From assembly GCA_963989245.1 (NCBI GenBank), contig OZ022341.1:66639657-66703656 (forward strand): DNA of 64,000 nucleotides. The letters run 5' to 3'. Below the pieces are notes generated by a model. That model ran no database searches, had not been told where the DNA came from, and saw only the letters and a program-made list of their open reading frames with translations. Every line of letters starts with the position of its first letter. The first letter of the stretch is position 1. The stretch comes from Nansenia antarctica (lineage: Eukaryota; Chordata; Actinopteri; Argentiniformes; Microstomatidae). The translations under genes were made by a program, and so were the position numbers. Shown here one piece after another: positions 42,185 to 51,576 of the stretch.

Positions 42185-43600
42185 CTGAGCCTCCGGTGCA
42201 CAGCCTAGCCAGCAGGATCAGGGAGCGGTGCTGGAGCAGCGAGGCCCAGGTGAAGAGCACAGCTCCAGCCACGTGGGACCACCCCAGCTGGGAGAGGAGA
42301 GGAAGAGTAGGGGTCCCTACAAAGACCACACAATCACCATCACATCTGCAGTAACACACCATATTGTAGGTCACCAGAACAGCTGCTAAGATGCCTTATC
42401 TTCTAACCAAAAGATTCATATTAAATATTACTTACTAACATAAGGTCATGAAGGTCCAATTTCCCAATTGTTTTTGCTCTTAAGCATCATCAAGACTAGA
42501 GGAAACAATTCAACAACTTGACTAAAAACCCATTACCAATATGCAAATATATATACTATGTTACGGTACATGTGGGAATACGGTACATGTGGGAAAACTA
42601 GGGTTAGGCTTAGGTGCAAGGGTGACTTAGTACATCCTGGCATGTCTAACCCTAACCCTAACCTTAACCCTAACCCTACCCCTAACCCCAGTTTTCCCAT
42701 ATGTACCGTATTCCCACATCATGTGGGCCACATGTACCGTATAGGGATGTATATACACACTAACCTTTTCCAATGATATAATGATCCGAGCAAAGGACTG
42801 TCAGTCCTAGTAAGATGTAGTAGCTCAAGTCATATACTGAACAATATGAATGACCCCATCAGAGAAAATACTGACGAACAGACATTCCAACAGTCGCCTA
42901 AGGGAATGGACCCATAGCAGCACCTGCACCAGCACAGCTGACACTTGCGGAACTACACGCAGGAGAGGAAACACATGACAATATATTACAAACACATTAC
43001 ATTCTACAGACACAGTAAGGAAACACTGAAGCAAAACAATGGAAAAAAAAGACAGAGAGAGGTTACCTTGCTCTACTGGCACGCCCACACCTGTCAGGAA
43101 TCCCAATATATGAGTCAACCATAATGGGTATTGATACAACCATGTGCAGTGACAGGGCAATAAGCACCCCATTCCAGGCAATAGAGACTGCATAGAAGTG
43201 CCAGAACCATCTAAAAAGACCAGAATAATGAAAAGCAGTATCAGAAATGTGTAGGCTAATTCATTCTCAAGGCTAGATGTTTTAATCATCCCTGAAAGCT
43301 ATTGATCTTGTGTGCTGGGACCAACATTTACGTTAAATAGTAGCAACAATGCCTATATTTAGAGGAAAGGGTAATCTAAAAATGTCTAAAATATTTCTAA
43401 TACCCTGTCACCTTTTGGGGACATCAAACACACGCAGCCAGTTGTCTCGTTTCAATTGTCGCTTGGTTTTACCATATCTGATTATGTCTTGGAATAATAG
43501 ATACACGTAAGTTTTCTCAAATTCAGTCGTTAGAATCCTCCGTAGGACAACACGAATTAAGTATATAGTTCCATCGACGCACAAGTAACAGTACTAGTGT
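42185..43600 (-). pseudogene. srd5a3: SRD5A3-like polyprenol reductase, exons 1-4 (broken)
   Basis: Polyprenol reductase makes dolichol for N-glycosylation in the ER membrane. Four exon-like blocks with correct splice sites are seen on the minus strand. Exon 1 ends at 43412 (LLFQDIIRYGKTK then RVFDVPKR); exon 2 is 43210-43067 (WFWHFYAVSIAWNGV, then WLTHILGFLTGVGVPVEQ). Exon 3 is 42952-42765 (LLWVHSLRRLLECLFVSIFS then IHIVQY and YYILLGLTVL), and exon 4 is 42316-42185 (LGWSHVAGAVLFTWASLLQH then RSLILLARL). This order and these motifs match SRD5A3. Frame shifts occur inside exon 2 and exon 3, no ATG is found for exon 1, and the final exon with the catalytic C-terminal part is absent. I therefore call it a pseudogene. 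Confidence 0.8.
42562..42741. repeat. Foldback element in intron of the SRD5A3 relic
   Basis: Arms starting TACGGTACATGTGGGAATAC (42562) are inverted at the other end (ending CCACATGTACCGTA at 42741). The centre holds a CCCTAACCCTAACC-type telomere-like run (about 42646-42690). It is about 180 bp and likely a MITE. The family is unknown. Confidence 0.75.
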
Positions 43601-43945
43601 TCCGTGGTAGACAAAAGTCGATGGCCCTTTCTCAATTGTAGAAACTCCATTCCTCGCGTCCTATCTCCTGTCCACTCGTCGCATCATAATTAAAATGCAT
43701 TGGAGGAGAATATCTAGGTTGTTCCCCTATTCTCCTCCAATGCTATATGAGAAGCAGCAAGTGAGACACGCGAGAGGAAATGAGGAATCAAGTTTCTAAC
43801 AGGGAAAGGGCCCTGGCTTTCAACTATATAATATATACTGTAACCCAATATATATAACCCAATGTTACCCACTACTCAAGTATTCTGGTTAGGACATAAG
43901 TGTTTAGTGATCCTAAAACTGTTGTTTGTTATATTGAGTGGGCTC

Positions 43946-44079
43946 ACTATATCCAAATCATATTGGTATGCATAAAAAAAGACAGAACTCATTACTTTAA
44001 AAAACATATTTTTTTATTTGTATGTGTTGGGATAAGGGGTTGGGAGTGTGTGTGTTTGGGTGAAGGGGGGATAGTTGGG

Positions 44080-44115
<36 letters not shown>

Positions 44116-44215
44116 TAAATGTGTGTGTGTGTGTGTTGGGTGGTGGGGTTGTGTGTTTTGGGGGGTGGGGAGTGGAAATGGGGGGATGTGTGTGTTGGGG
44201 GTGTGTCTCTTTAAC
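43946..44215. repeat. Repeat with TG/GGGG tract, related to 48316-48595
   Basis: CCAAATCATATTGGTATGCA and TAAAAAAAGACAGAAC open both copies. TG repeats mixed with G-rich patches follow. The open frames across it are low-complexity artefacts. Confidence 0.85.
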
Positions 44216-44714
44216 GATTTAATTTACACAGCCCTTGCCCCTTTCAATACAGACACAGTAGGCTCTCACGAAGCTTTCCCTGTCATTCAGATCTAGGACT
44301 GTGTACACGCACCGAAAAATGTCAAACAAATGCATTGCGATCGTAGGGACGTGGTACAAAGGAACACATTGTGTGTAAAACCATTTAGTATTATTTTTGT
44401 ATTAGAAATAGCCTAATAATATGACAAGCCGTCGAAATTGCAACAGTGCGCTTATCGAGTAAAATGTGTAGTCGTCATATGGATATCCTGCCCCCCCAAA
44501 AAAACGACTGGAGCCCAACTAAAAGCTCATTCCGCACATTACAGCGAGGGATTTCAAGTCCTTTCCTAGTTTGTGACAGTACAACTGTTCTGCTATTACT
44601 TGTCATATGATATGGTACCCTCTGGCATTCTGCGATCTCATTCTACTTTAACCCATCTATCGTTTTATAAAAGAGTAGTTAATGGAAAAAAATCATTTTG
44701 AGAAATATTGAGGT
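44216..44714. other. Intergenic, nothing recognised
   Basis: No gene or element was identified between the TG repeat and the H3 stem-loop. Confidence 0.5.
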
Positions 44715-44730
44715 GGCTCTTAAAAGTGCC
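44715..44730 (-). terminator. Histone stem-loop of right H3, with a stem mismatch
   Basis: On the minus strand it reads GGCACT-TTTA-AGAGCC. The fourth stem base is A instead of T and faces A, so the 6-bp stem has an internal mismatch. Flanks (AAACCAAA and ACCTCAA) are otherwise like the left H3. Confidence 0.9.
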
Positions 44731-44770
44731 TTTGGTTTTTGTTCATGAACATAGTCCGACACTCATCATC

Positions 44771-45193
<423 letters not shown>

Positions 45194-45242
45194 TTATTGT
45201 AGAGTCAAAGTATAGATGTTCTTCACAAGTGAACTTGCTAAG

Positions 45243-45330
45243 TTTATAAAGCCGGAGCCGTCGTGCTCCGATTGGCCGGCGAATGTAGACGAGCTCATTG
45301 GCCCGCGAATGTAGACGAGCTCATTGGCCC
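45243..45330 (-). promoter_or_regulatory. H3 promoter (right) with duplicated CCAAT block
   Basis: TTTATAAA lies at 45243-45250 and an ATTGG at 45271-45275. Two adjacent identical 26-bp units follow (45279-45304 and 45305-45330), each with GACGAGCTCATTGG, i.e. a minus-strand CCAAT. The left H3 has this unit only once (about 22670-22695). Confidence 0.88.
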
Positions 45331-45419
45331 GTTGTCACCTCCTTCTCAGGCTGTCATTGGACACGACCTCCGTGCACCCTTCCCGCCATAAATTAAAACT
45401 CTAAACCCCTCCTGCTCCC

Positions 45420-45854
45420 TCCATTGCGCGCTTCCCTTGTCCACCCGCCCCGCCCATGTGAATTATAATAATAAACATAATATGAAGATTTAAAACAAAA
45501 TCGGTGTTATGGGAAAATCCATAATTATTAGTCAACTGGCAGATGATACCACTGTTGTGATACCACTTTCTTAAGGACAACGACCCCAGCTATAGCTTTT
45601 ACGCTATTCTCAGATGCATTTGTTGTGTTTATGCTTATAGCCAGCATTCATCATGAAGGGAACATTGGTTGGCAACACCACGTGGCCAAATCAAAAGTGT
45701 TGTGGGTGCGTTCTCTCAGCCTCACGAAGGTATATGGTGACTGTTTAACTTAGTGATTACAGGCTTCAACATGAGGCACACTAGGGTACTCATAGCGGAC
45801 AAACACCGTTTAGAGATGAAAATACAAATTGCACTTTTTGAGAGACAAGTGGTT
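45420..45854. other. H3-H2A spacer, nothing recognised
   Basis: AT-rich spacer between the H3 upstream region and the H2A stem-loop. No element was identified. Confidence 0.5.
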
Positions 45855-45870
45855 GGCTCTTAAAAGAGCC
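45855..45870 (-). terminator. Histone stem-loop (H2A)
   Basis: Perfect GGCTCT-TTTA-AGAGCC on the minus strand, with CCAAA before and AACCAC after, 40 bp from the H2A stop. Confidence 0.96.
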
Positions 45871-45910
45871 TTTGGGGTTAAGTAGTGGGGTGAAAGCCGT
45901 AGTAGAACTT

Positions 45911-46297
45911 TTACTTGGCTTTGGCGGGCTTCTCGGTTTTCTTGGGGAGCAGCACTGCCTGGATGTTGGGCAGCACACCGCCCTGAGCGATGGTCACACC
46001 GCCCAGCAGTTTGTTCAACTCCTCGTCGTTACGGACGGCCAACTGCAGATGACGGGGGATGATACGAGACTTCTTGTTGTCGCGGGCGGCGTTGCCGGCC
46101 AACTCCAGGATCTCAGCAGTCAGGTACTCGAGCACGGCGGCCAGGTAGACCGGTGCGCCAGCGCCCACACGATGGGCATAGTTGCCTTTGCGCAGGAGCC
46201 TGTGGACACGGCCCACTGGGAACTGGAGTCCAGCTCGGGAAGAACGGGTCTTCGCCTTTGCTCTGGCCTTGCCTCCGGTTTTACCTCTTCCTGACAT
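45911..46297 (-). CDS. H2A: Histone H2A
   Basis: The only intact H2A in the window, 128 residues. It has MSGRGKTGGKARAKAKTRSS, the histone fold at about residues 17-95 (AGLQFPVGRVHRLLRKGNYA), the acidic patch region (EILELAGNAARDN, then NDEELNKLLG), and the C-terminal tail VLLPKKTEKPAKAK. The lack of an SQ(E/D) end excludes H2A.X, and the docking domain is canonical rather than H2A.Z. It has CCAAT/TATA boxes upstream and a perfect stem-loop, so it looks like a normal replication-dependent gene. The left-arm partner survives only as a 21-codon stub. Confidence 0.98.
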   Translation of the reverse strand: MSGRGKTGGKARAKAKTRSSRAGLQFPVGRVHRLLRKGNYAHRVGAGAPVYLAAVLEYLTAEILELAGNAARDNKKSRIIPRHLQLAVRNDEELNKLLGGVTIAQGGVLPNIQAVLLPKKTEKPAKAK

Positions 46298-46370
46298 CTT
46301 GAAACTTAAAGCGGGTTCTGTGCTAGTTAAAGAAAAAGCGGATACTAGTTGCTCGCTTGGGGTGGTGTTC

Positions 46371-46428
46371 TTATAGCTCAGCCTGACCAGCGTTCATTGG
46401 CCACCGGGTCGATGACACCTCATCCAAT
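46371..46428 (-). promoter_or_regulatory. H2A promoter (right)
   Basis: Minus-strand TATAA lies at 46371-46375, and CCAAT-type boxes at 46396-46400 (CCAAT on minus) and 46424-46428 (ATTGG on minus). The spacing matches the orphan H2A promoter of the left arm. Confidence 0.85.
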
Positions 46429-46509
46429 CAGCAACCCGGATACGCGCGCCTCTTCCCGCCGCCCAGCGATTGGCCGCTGTTTCACTCGGCCTTTGTGAGT
46501 TTCCCTCGC

Positions 46510-46984
46510 GCGCCAGAAATCAAAGTTCAAATCAAACCAATAATTTCCTAATAATATACTAAATAGCGAAACAATACTCCTTATTGGCATTACAGCGAAA
46601 AGTGAAGTGCATTAGGCTCTCACAGCTCTCCCCATACGCAATGTAGTAGGCTACTACTAGAGCGAAAAGTTGACCATTTCTATCCAAATAACGTTATATA
46701 AAGCAAACTACCGTATGTCGATATTGAAAGGTATTTTGTGGAGTCTAGCATAGAACCCCCCCCTCCTCGCTCACGCAGAGACCGAGTGAGACAATATATC
46801 GTTTGTTTAAATATGTTTGTGTAAAGTATTAAACTCTCATTAAGGCCATTTCAATATTTAATATAGCTATTATTCTCGTGTGCATAGGTCAGTGATTGAG
46901 ACTGGTGTAAATCGGACCTTCTTATTTGAGAAAGTTCCGTTATGTCGACATGGATGAAAATGCACTTTTTATGGAAAGGTGGGT
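46510..46984. other. H2A-H1 spacer
   Basis: No element was recognised. A 23-bp string starting AAAGCAAACTACCGTATGTC (about 46699) recurs near 48747. Confidence 0.5.
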
Positions 46985-47000
46985 GGCTCTTAAAAGAACC
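46985..47000 (-). terminator. Histone stem-loop (right H1)
   Basis: Minus strand GGTTCT-TTTA-AGAGCC. The third stem pair is U-G wobble and the rest are Watson-Crick. Flanks are AAAAAAA and ACCCACC. Confidence 0.92.
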
Positions 47001-47050
47001 TTTTTTTGTGGTACAAGTGTCAACATGAACACTGTCGTGTCAACACAAGT

Positions 47051-47662
47051 TTACTTCTTTGGGGCTGCCTTCTTTGCCTTGGCTGCTTTGGGCTTCGCTA
47101 CCTTGACGGCCTTTTTGGGGCTCTTGGTCGGTGCTTTCTTGACAGGTGCGGGCTTCTTAACCTTCTTGGGGCTCTTGGCAACCTTCTTAGCGGCGACGGG
47201 CTTCTTTGCGACTGCCTTCTTGGGAGACTTCTTAGCGGCGACAGGCTTCTTTACAACGGCCTTTTTGGGAGACTTCTTAGCGGCGGCGGGCTTCTTTGCT
47301 ACTATCTTCTTGGGTTTTGCGACGGCGGCTTTCTTCACCGTTTTCTTGACCGCCTCCTTGTTAATCTTGAAAGAGCCGGAGGCACCGGTGCCCTTGGTCT
47401 GGACCAGAGTGCCTTTAGTGACGAGGGTCCTAACGGCGACCTTGACGCGAGAGTTGTTCTTCTCCACGTCGTAACCACCGGCAGACAGCGCCTTCTTGAG
47501 CGCGGCCAGAGACACGCCGCTCCTCTCCTTGGATGCGGACACGGCCTTCACGATGAGCTCGGCGACGCTGGGGCCAGCTGCTTTCTTGGGCCTGGCTGCT
47601 GCTTTCTTCTTGGGGGCCTTTGCCGGAGCGGCGACGGCGACGGCTGGTGCGACTTCTGCCAT
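47051..47662 (-). CDS. H1: Linker histone H1 (right)
   Basis: A 203-residue H1 starting MAEVAPAVAVAAPAKAPKKK, chosen over an upstream in-frame ATG by homology to the left H1 and family practice. It has the winged-helix domain at about residues 30-101 (GPSVAELIVKAVSASKERSG to GASGSFKINKEA) and a tail with three AAKKSPKK/AAKKVAKSPKK-type repeats. Both the tail and a few globular-domain positions differ from the left H1 (211 residues), so they are diverged paralogues. The normal TAA is present and the stem-loop follows within 55 bp, unlike the LINE-split left copy. Confidence 0.97.
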   Translation of the reverse strand: MAEVAPAVAVAAPAKAPKKKAAARPKKAAGPSVAELIVKAVSASKERSGVSLAALKKALSAGGYDVEKNNSRVKVAVRTLVTKGTLVQTKGTGASGSFKINKEAVKKTVKKAAVAKPKKIVAKKPAAAKKSPKKAVVKKPVAAKKSPKKAVAKKPVAAKKVAKSPKKVKKPAPVKKAPTKSPKKAVKVAKPKAAKAKKAAPKK

Positions 47663-48085
47663 GTCTGTAAAAAGTGTCGTTTGTTGCGGGCTACAAATCA
47701 CTCTGCGATGCTGCTCTGTGATAATGAAGCTCAACCCGGAGATGGGGGCTGGTCTTAAACGCGACATGAGAACCGTACAGACTCAACCCTCTATGCTCGG
47801 CAATCTTGGCTGACAAAATGTGCTGGCGTCTGTGTTTTCTCCTCGCCAATAATGGGCCAAAAGTCACCGATGGAACCGACTTGAGGTCCAAATTTGAACG
47901 GACCAGCGAGCAGACATGCCTCCGTTCAGAATAAAATCATGTGGGCCGCGAAGGCCTCGTGTATTTTGTTGTGATTCGCTCAAAACCCCGCCGTTCCACC
48001 GTCGGAGGGAGCGATGCGCACAGCTTTCCCTGTGCTATTTGTGTCCTAAACTGCTTAAAAATGGATCCTGCACTTTGCTAAGCGG
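47663..48085 (-). promoter_or_regulatory. H1 upstream region (right)
   Basis: It mirrors 11790-12185. The minus-strand AAACACA box is at 47831-47837, with ATAATGGGCCAAAAGTCACC and the CCCCGCCGTTCCACCGTCGG block shared with the left H1 upstream region. Confidence 0.75.
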
Positions 48086-48315
48086 ACACATGACGTCATG
48101 CATTTATTCTAGTTATCATTTTGCAGTCTTAATAGCTTTAAGTAGTCAATGTCTTTGCTAGTATAAGTGGGGTGTCTTGTGTCAAAATGTATTTTGAGCT
48201 TACTTGGGACCATTGCTGCAATTTAAAGTTGTAAACTGCAGAGGTATTCTGGGATGAGACAGTTAGGGTCACCACTGTATGAAAGTATTGGTTTATTATA
48301 AGACAGCAATACCGT

Positions 48316-48383
48316 GATGTCCAAATCATATTGGTATGCATAAAAAAAGACAGAACTTTATTTTATTATTTTATTTGTACGTG

Positions 48384-48424
<41 letters not shown>

Positions 48425-48539
48425 GGGGGGGGGGGGGGGGGGGGGGGGGTTGGGATTGTGCGTTTTTGGAGGTGGGGAGTGGAAATGGGGGGATGTGTGT
48501 GAATTGGAATGGAGGGGGGGGGATAGTTGGGAGGTGTGT

Positions 48540-48582
<43 letters not shown>

Positions 48583-48595
48583 TGAGAAGAATGTC
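48316..48595. repeat. TG / poly-G low-complexity repeat
   Basis: Related to 43946-44215. It contains a TG run (about 48384-48423), an uninterrupted run of about 26 G (48424-48449) and a second TG run (48535-48580). Open frames of Cys/Val or His/Thr here are artefacts. Confidence 0.92.
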
Positions 48596-49112
48596 ACTTA
48601 AGATCCATTCTGGTGTGTAGGCTTGCAAGATCGTCTAGCAACTGCAGCAGATCTCCATGTCCTGCTGGGCTGGCTACTGCGGGAGCGTTTGGCTGAGCTG
48701 CTGACGTCTCCTCCTTCACTCTGGCTGGCTTCTCAACTGATAAATAAAGCAAACTACCGTATGTCGATGTGGGCCTAAGAAGTCTCAACTGGCTTGGGCC
48801 TGCCGTTGGATAGGTTGCAGGGAAGATTGCCTGGCACCTGACTGGCCTCCATGTACGTCTGCTGCAGAGCACTCTGGGACAGGCCTGTGAGGCACTGTGA
48901 GGCCTGCTGAGATAGCCAGGGACATGATCTATCCTTCTGATAAGACTCTCGACCTAGAACAACCAGGGTGGACTCCTGCTTTGAAGCCCTCACAACGTTC
49001 TCTTGGTTCCTGACACATTTGGGAACGATTGTTCACACACATTTACAAGCACATTCAATGTTAAATGACCTACAGCTTATATAGGCCAATTACCTGTCAA
49101 TTTGACTTTGCC
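48596..49112. other. Unrecognised sequence upstream of H4 scrap
   Basis: Several short open frames with no recognisable domain. CTCAACTG occurs on both sides of a 45-bp segment at 48735-48790. The 5' part of H4 expected next to 49113 is absent. Confidence 0.4.
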
Positions 49113-49202
49113 GAGCATGCCAGGAGGAAGACCGTCACCGCCATGGATGTTGTATATGCTCTGAAACGCCAGGGACGTACTCTGTACGGCTTCGGCGGCT
49201 AA
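49113..49202 (+). pseudogene. Histone H4 C-terminal fragment
   Basis: The last 29 codons of H4 (EHARRKTVTAMDVVYALKRQ then GRTLYGFGG and TAA), with Lys-to-Arg at the third codon. Homology starts abruptly at 49113. The N-terminal tail, most of the histone fold and the promoter are missing. It is on the plus strand, divergent from the H1 beside it, and is followed by a damaged stem-loop. This is the only H4 sequence in the window. Confidence 0.95.
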
Positions 49203-49240
49203 ACTATTCGTAAACTCAACCACCCCCTATAAATAACAAC

Positions 49241-49256
49241 GGGTCTTTTAAGAGCC
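49241..49256 (+). terminator. Stem-loop of the H4 fragment, one mismatch
   Basis: GGGTCT-TTTA-AGAGCC with AACAAC before and ACCCATC after. The third stem base is G facing G, so the stem is imperfect. Confidence 0.85.
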
Positions 49257-49602
49257 ACCCATCTCCACACAAGAGAGTTGATTCCATTATTATAACACAT
49301 TTTGTCAGGCCTGTACATTCAACGGGTTTAGCTGTCATGAAAAAAACATTCGTTGCCAAATCAATGTCAACGCAAGTAAATGCGTAGTCTTGGCATTCCA
49401 CGACTAGAAATGACCATCCCACGTGCACTCTAGAAAGAAAATGGTTACTTGGATTATTACGCACACAACACAGTGCAGCCCCTTTTGTTTTATATTGCGC
49501 ATCTAGTGATAATAATAATGCATGCCCTTGTCGTACCATCCCAAAAGGACAATTCCTGGTAGTAATCGCTAGGCTGGTTGGGAGTTTGGGGGACTTGGTG
49601 TT

Positions 49603-49734
49603 CTATATCGTGGAGCTCCGCCCCATAGGGGAGCTCTGCTCCTATTGGTTTACCCGCTACCTAAAGTAGTCAATGACTGAATTTTTCAATGCCTGCGCCC
49701 GCCTGGGGTGCTATATAAAGGGGCGTACTTCGCT
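49603..49734 (+). repeat. DIRS copy 2 left inverted terminal repeat
   Basis: CTATATCGTGGAGCTCCGCC start, the GGAGCTCTGCTCCTATTGG block and the CTATATAAAGGGG box, as in copy 1. It is cut off from the rest of the element by the LINE at 49745. Confidence 0.92.
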
Positions 49735-49744
49735 CCATCATCCT
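49735..49744 (+). repeat. Target duplication of the I-like LINE (left)
   Basis: CCATCATCCT here and again at 53772-53781. The DIRS sequence continues on the far side exactly as in copy 1. Confidence 0.92.
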
Positions 49745-50308
49745 GGAGCCACTCAACAACCCACCACCTTCATAAGGATTAACCTCACAAACCCCACAGA
49801 TGCACCTGGCCTCCTCCAAGAAGGTTTCTTCATGAATTACTTTCACTACAGAATTGAGAAATCCCACCCACCCCCATCCACCCAGCAGTGTTTCAACTGC
49901 CAACAATTCAACCACACATCAATGCAATGCAAGAACCCAGTCACATGTCTCAGATGTTCAGGTAACCACCACCACAAACAATGCACTAAGGACAAATCAG
50001 ACTCCAAATGTGCAAACTGTGGTGGCAAGCACCCCTCCATCTCCAAGACCTGCCCCACCTACTTAGCCCTCACCACCACTGCACCAAGAAGTTCCCGGCC
50101 ACAAAATCACTCAAATTTCCAGTTCCCCCCCACTACCACCAATCCACTAAATCCCCAAACCATACCACCGACCCCCCAAGACCCCAGCACAAACCTCACC
50201 AAGCTACAGGATGACCTCAGACTGTTGTGCAAGGATGAGAACACAATAAAAAAAATCCTGGAAAGCGTTAGAAAGAACACCAGCTTTTTAAACAGTCCTG
50301 TCTTTTAA
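49745..50308 (+). pseudogene. LINE ORF1 with three zinc knuckles (5'-truncated)
   Basis: A gag-like nucleic-acid-binding protein. The readable part has three CCHC knuckles, CFNCQQFNHTSMQC, CLRCSGNHHHKQC and CANCGGKHPSISKTC, then a Thr/Pro/Asn-rich linker and a C-terminal helix (LQDDLRLLCKDENTIKKILE). The open frame runs back into the DIRS terminal repeat, so the true start is missing. Confidence 0.85.
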
Positions 50309-50353
50309 CCTGCTCATTAAACTTATTTTATTTAAGTTTTTGAACCTTACTTT

Positions 50354-51342
50354 ATGGCTACCACCTTTTTACACATTAATATCAGGGGAATAAGGAAAAA
50401 CAAAAGCGAATTGAAAGTTATTCTAGCAGAGGAACAGGTCACAGTAGCCTCCATCAATGGAACCCTCCTCAGTAAAGACACACCTTTCAAAATGGACGGC
50501 TTTAATATTCTAAGGAAGGAACGGCCAGCAGGCCATGGGGGCGGGGTGGCACTATTAATCAAACAGGGTACAGAATACAAGGAAACCCTTTTTAACCTCA
50601 CACAAGAAGAACTCTCTAATAACGAATACATGGCAGCCACACTGTTTTTAAATCCATCCACTACTCTTCTCATCACCTCCATTTACTGCCCTCCTGGATC
50701 ACAACCCTCTGAAAAACTTATCCACACCATCACCAATAACAACAGAAATGTACTCATACTGGGAGATTTTAATGCCAAGCACAAGGATTTTAACTGCAAT
50801 ACCACAAATAAATCTGGAACAGCACTGAAAGACATACTGGACACCACCAACCTCACCATCCTCAACAATGACGAACCCACATTCATCCACTCTGCCAACT
50901 CCGCCACGGACATACTGGACCTGGCTCTCTCATCACCAGACCTCTCAGCCACTCTCCAAAACGTCACTGTTAGCCACGACATTGGCAGCGACCACCTCCC
51001 CATCCTAACCACTTTCTCCCTCAAACTCCAACACATACCACAACAACCACGGTTCAACTACAAAAAAGCCAACTGGGAAAACTACAGGAAATACATCACC
51101 GAACAAACCACACAAATCACTCAGATCCCACACGACCACCACTCACTGGACCAGCTGGCCACACACATTGGATCAATCCTCACCCAGGCACGCAACACAT
51201 GCATCCCGTTACACACTACCTCCAAACCACTGCAGCAGCTCCCAGCCCACATCCTACATCTGATCAAAAAGAAAAGAAAACTACGCAGACACTACTTCAA
51301 ACACAGATCACCTGACACCAAAGCAGAAATAAACAGGCTCCA
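50354..51342 (+). pseudogene. LINE ORF2: AP endonuclease domain
   Basis: Exonuclease-endonuclease-phosphatase fold with the motifs INIRGIRKNKSEL, YCPPGSQP, LGDFNAKHKDFN and SDHLPIL. The catalytic Glu normally found in the INET-type motif is Gly here (ASINGTLLS), so nicking activity is probably lost. The frame is then interrupted by the SINE-like insertion at 51343. Confidence 0.85.
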
Positions 51343-51560
51343 ACCGCCCCCGTCTGGTGCTGGAGTAACGGTACTGGGCTCGAGGAGCCAGTCAGCCTAG
51401 TCTGCCTGGCGGCCTCCTCTGGGACTGCCGGCCACGGGGTCGGGCGGCGGATCCTTCGCAATAGGCAGGGAATAATTGGATTGCTAAGTTGGGTTAAATT
51501 GGCTACCAAATTGGGTGAAAAGGGGATAAAATCTGAAAAACAAATTAAAAAAAAATAAAA
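51343..51560 (+). mobile_element. SINE-like retroposon (218 bp)
   Basis: Flanked by a perfect 16-bp target duplication (AAATAAACAGGCTCCA at 51327-51342 and 51561-51576) and ending in an A-rich tail (AAAAAAAAATAAAAAA). A GC-rich 5' half is followed by GGCTACCAAATTGGGTGAAA. I do not recognise a tRNA, 5S or 7SL head with confidence. Confidence 0.88.
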
Positions 51561-51576
51561 AAATAAACAGGCTCCA

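Noticed and set aside
48331..48628. Cys/Val and His/Thr-rich frames
   Set aside because: Products of TG and poly-G microsatellites.
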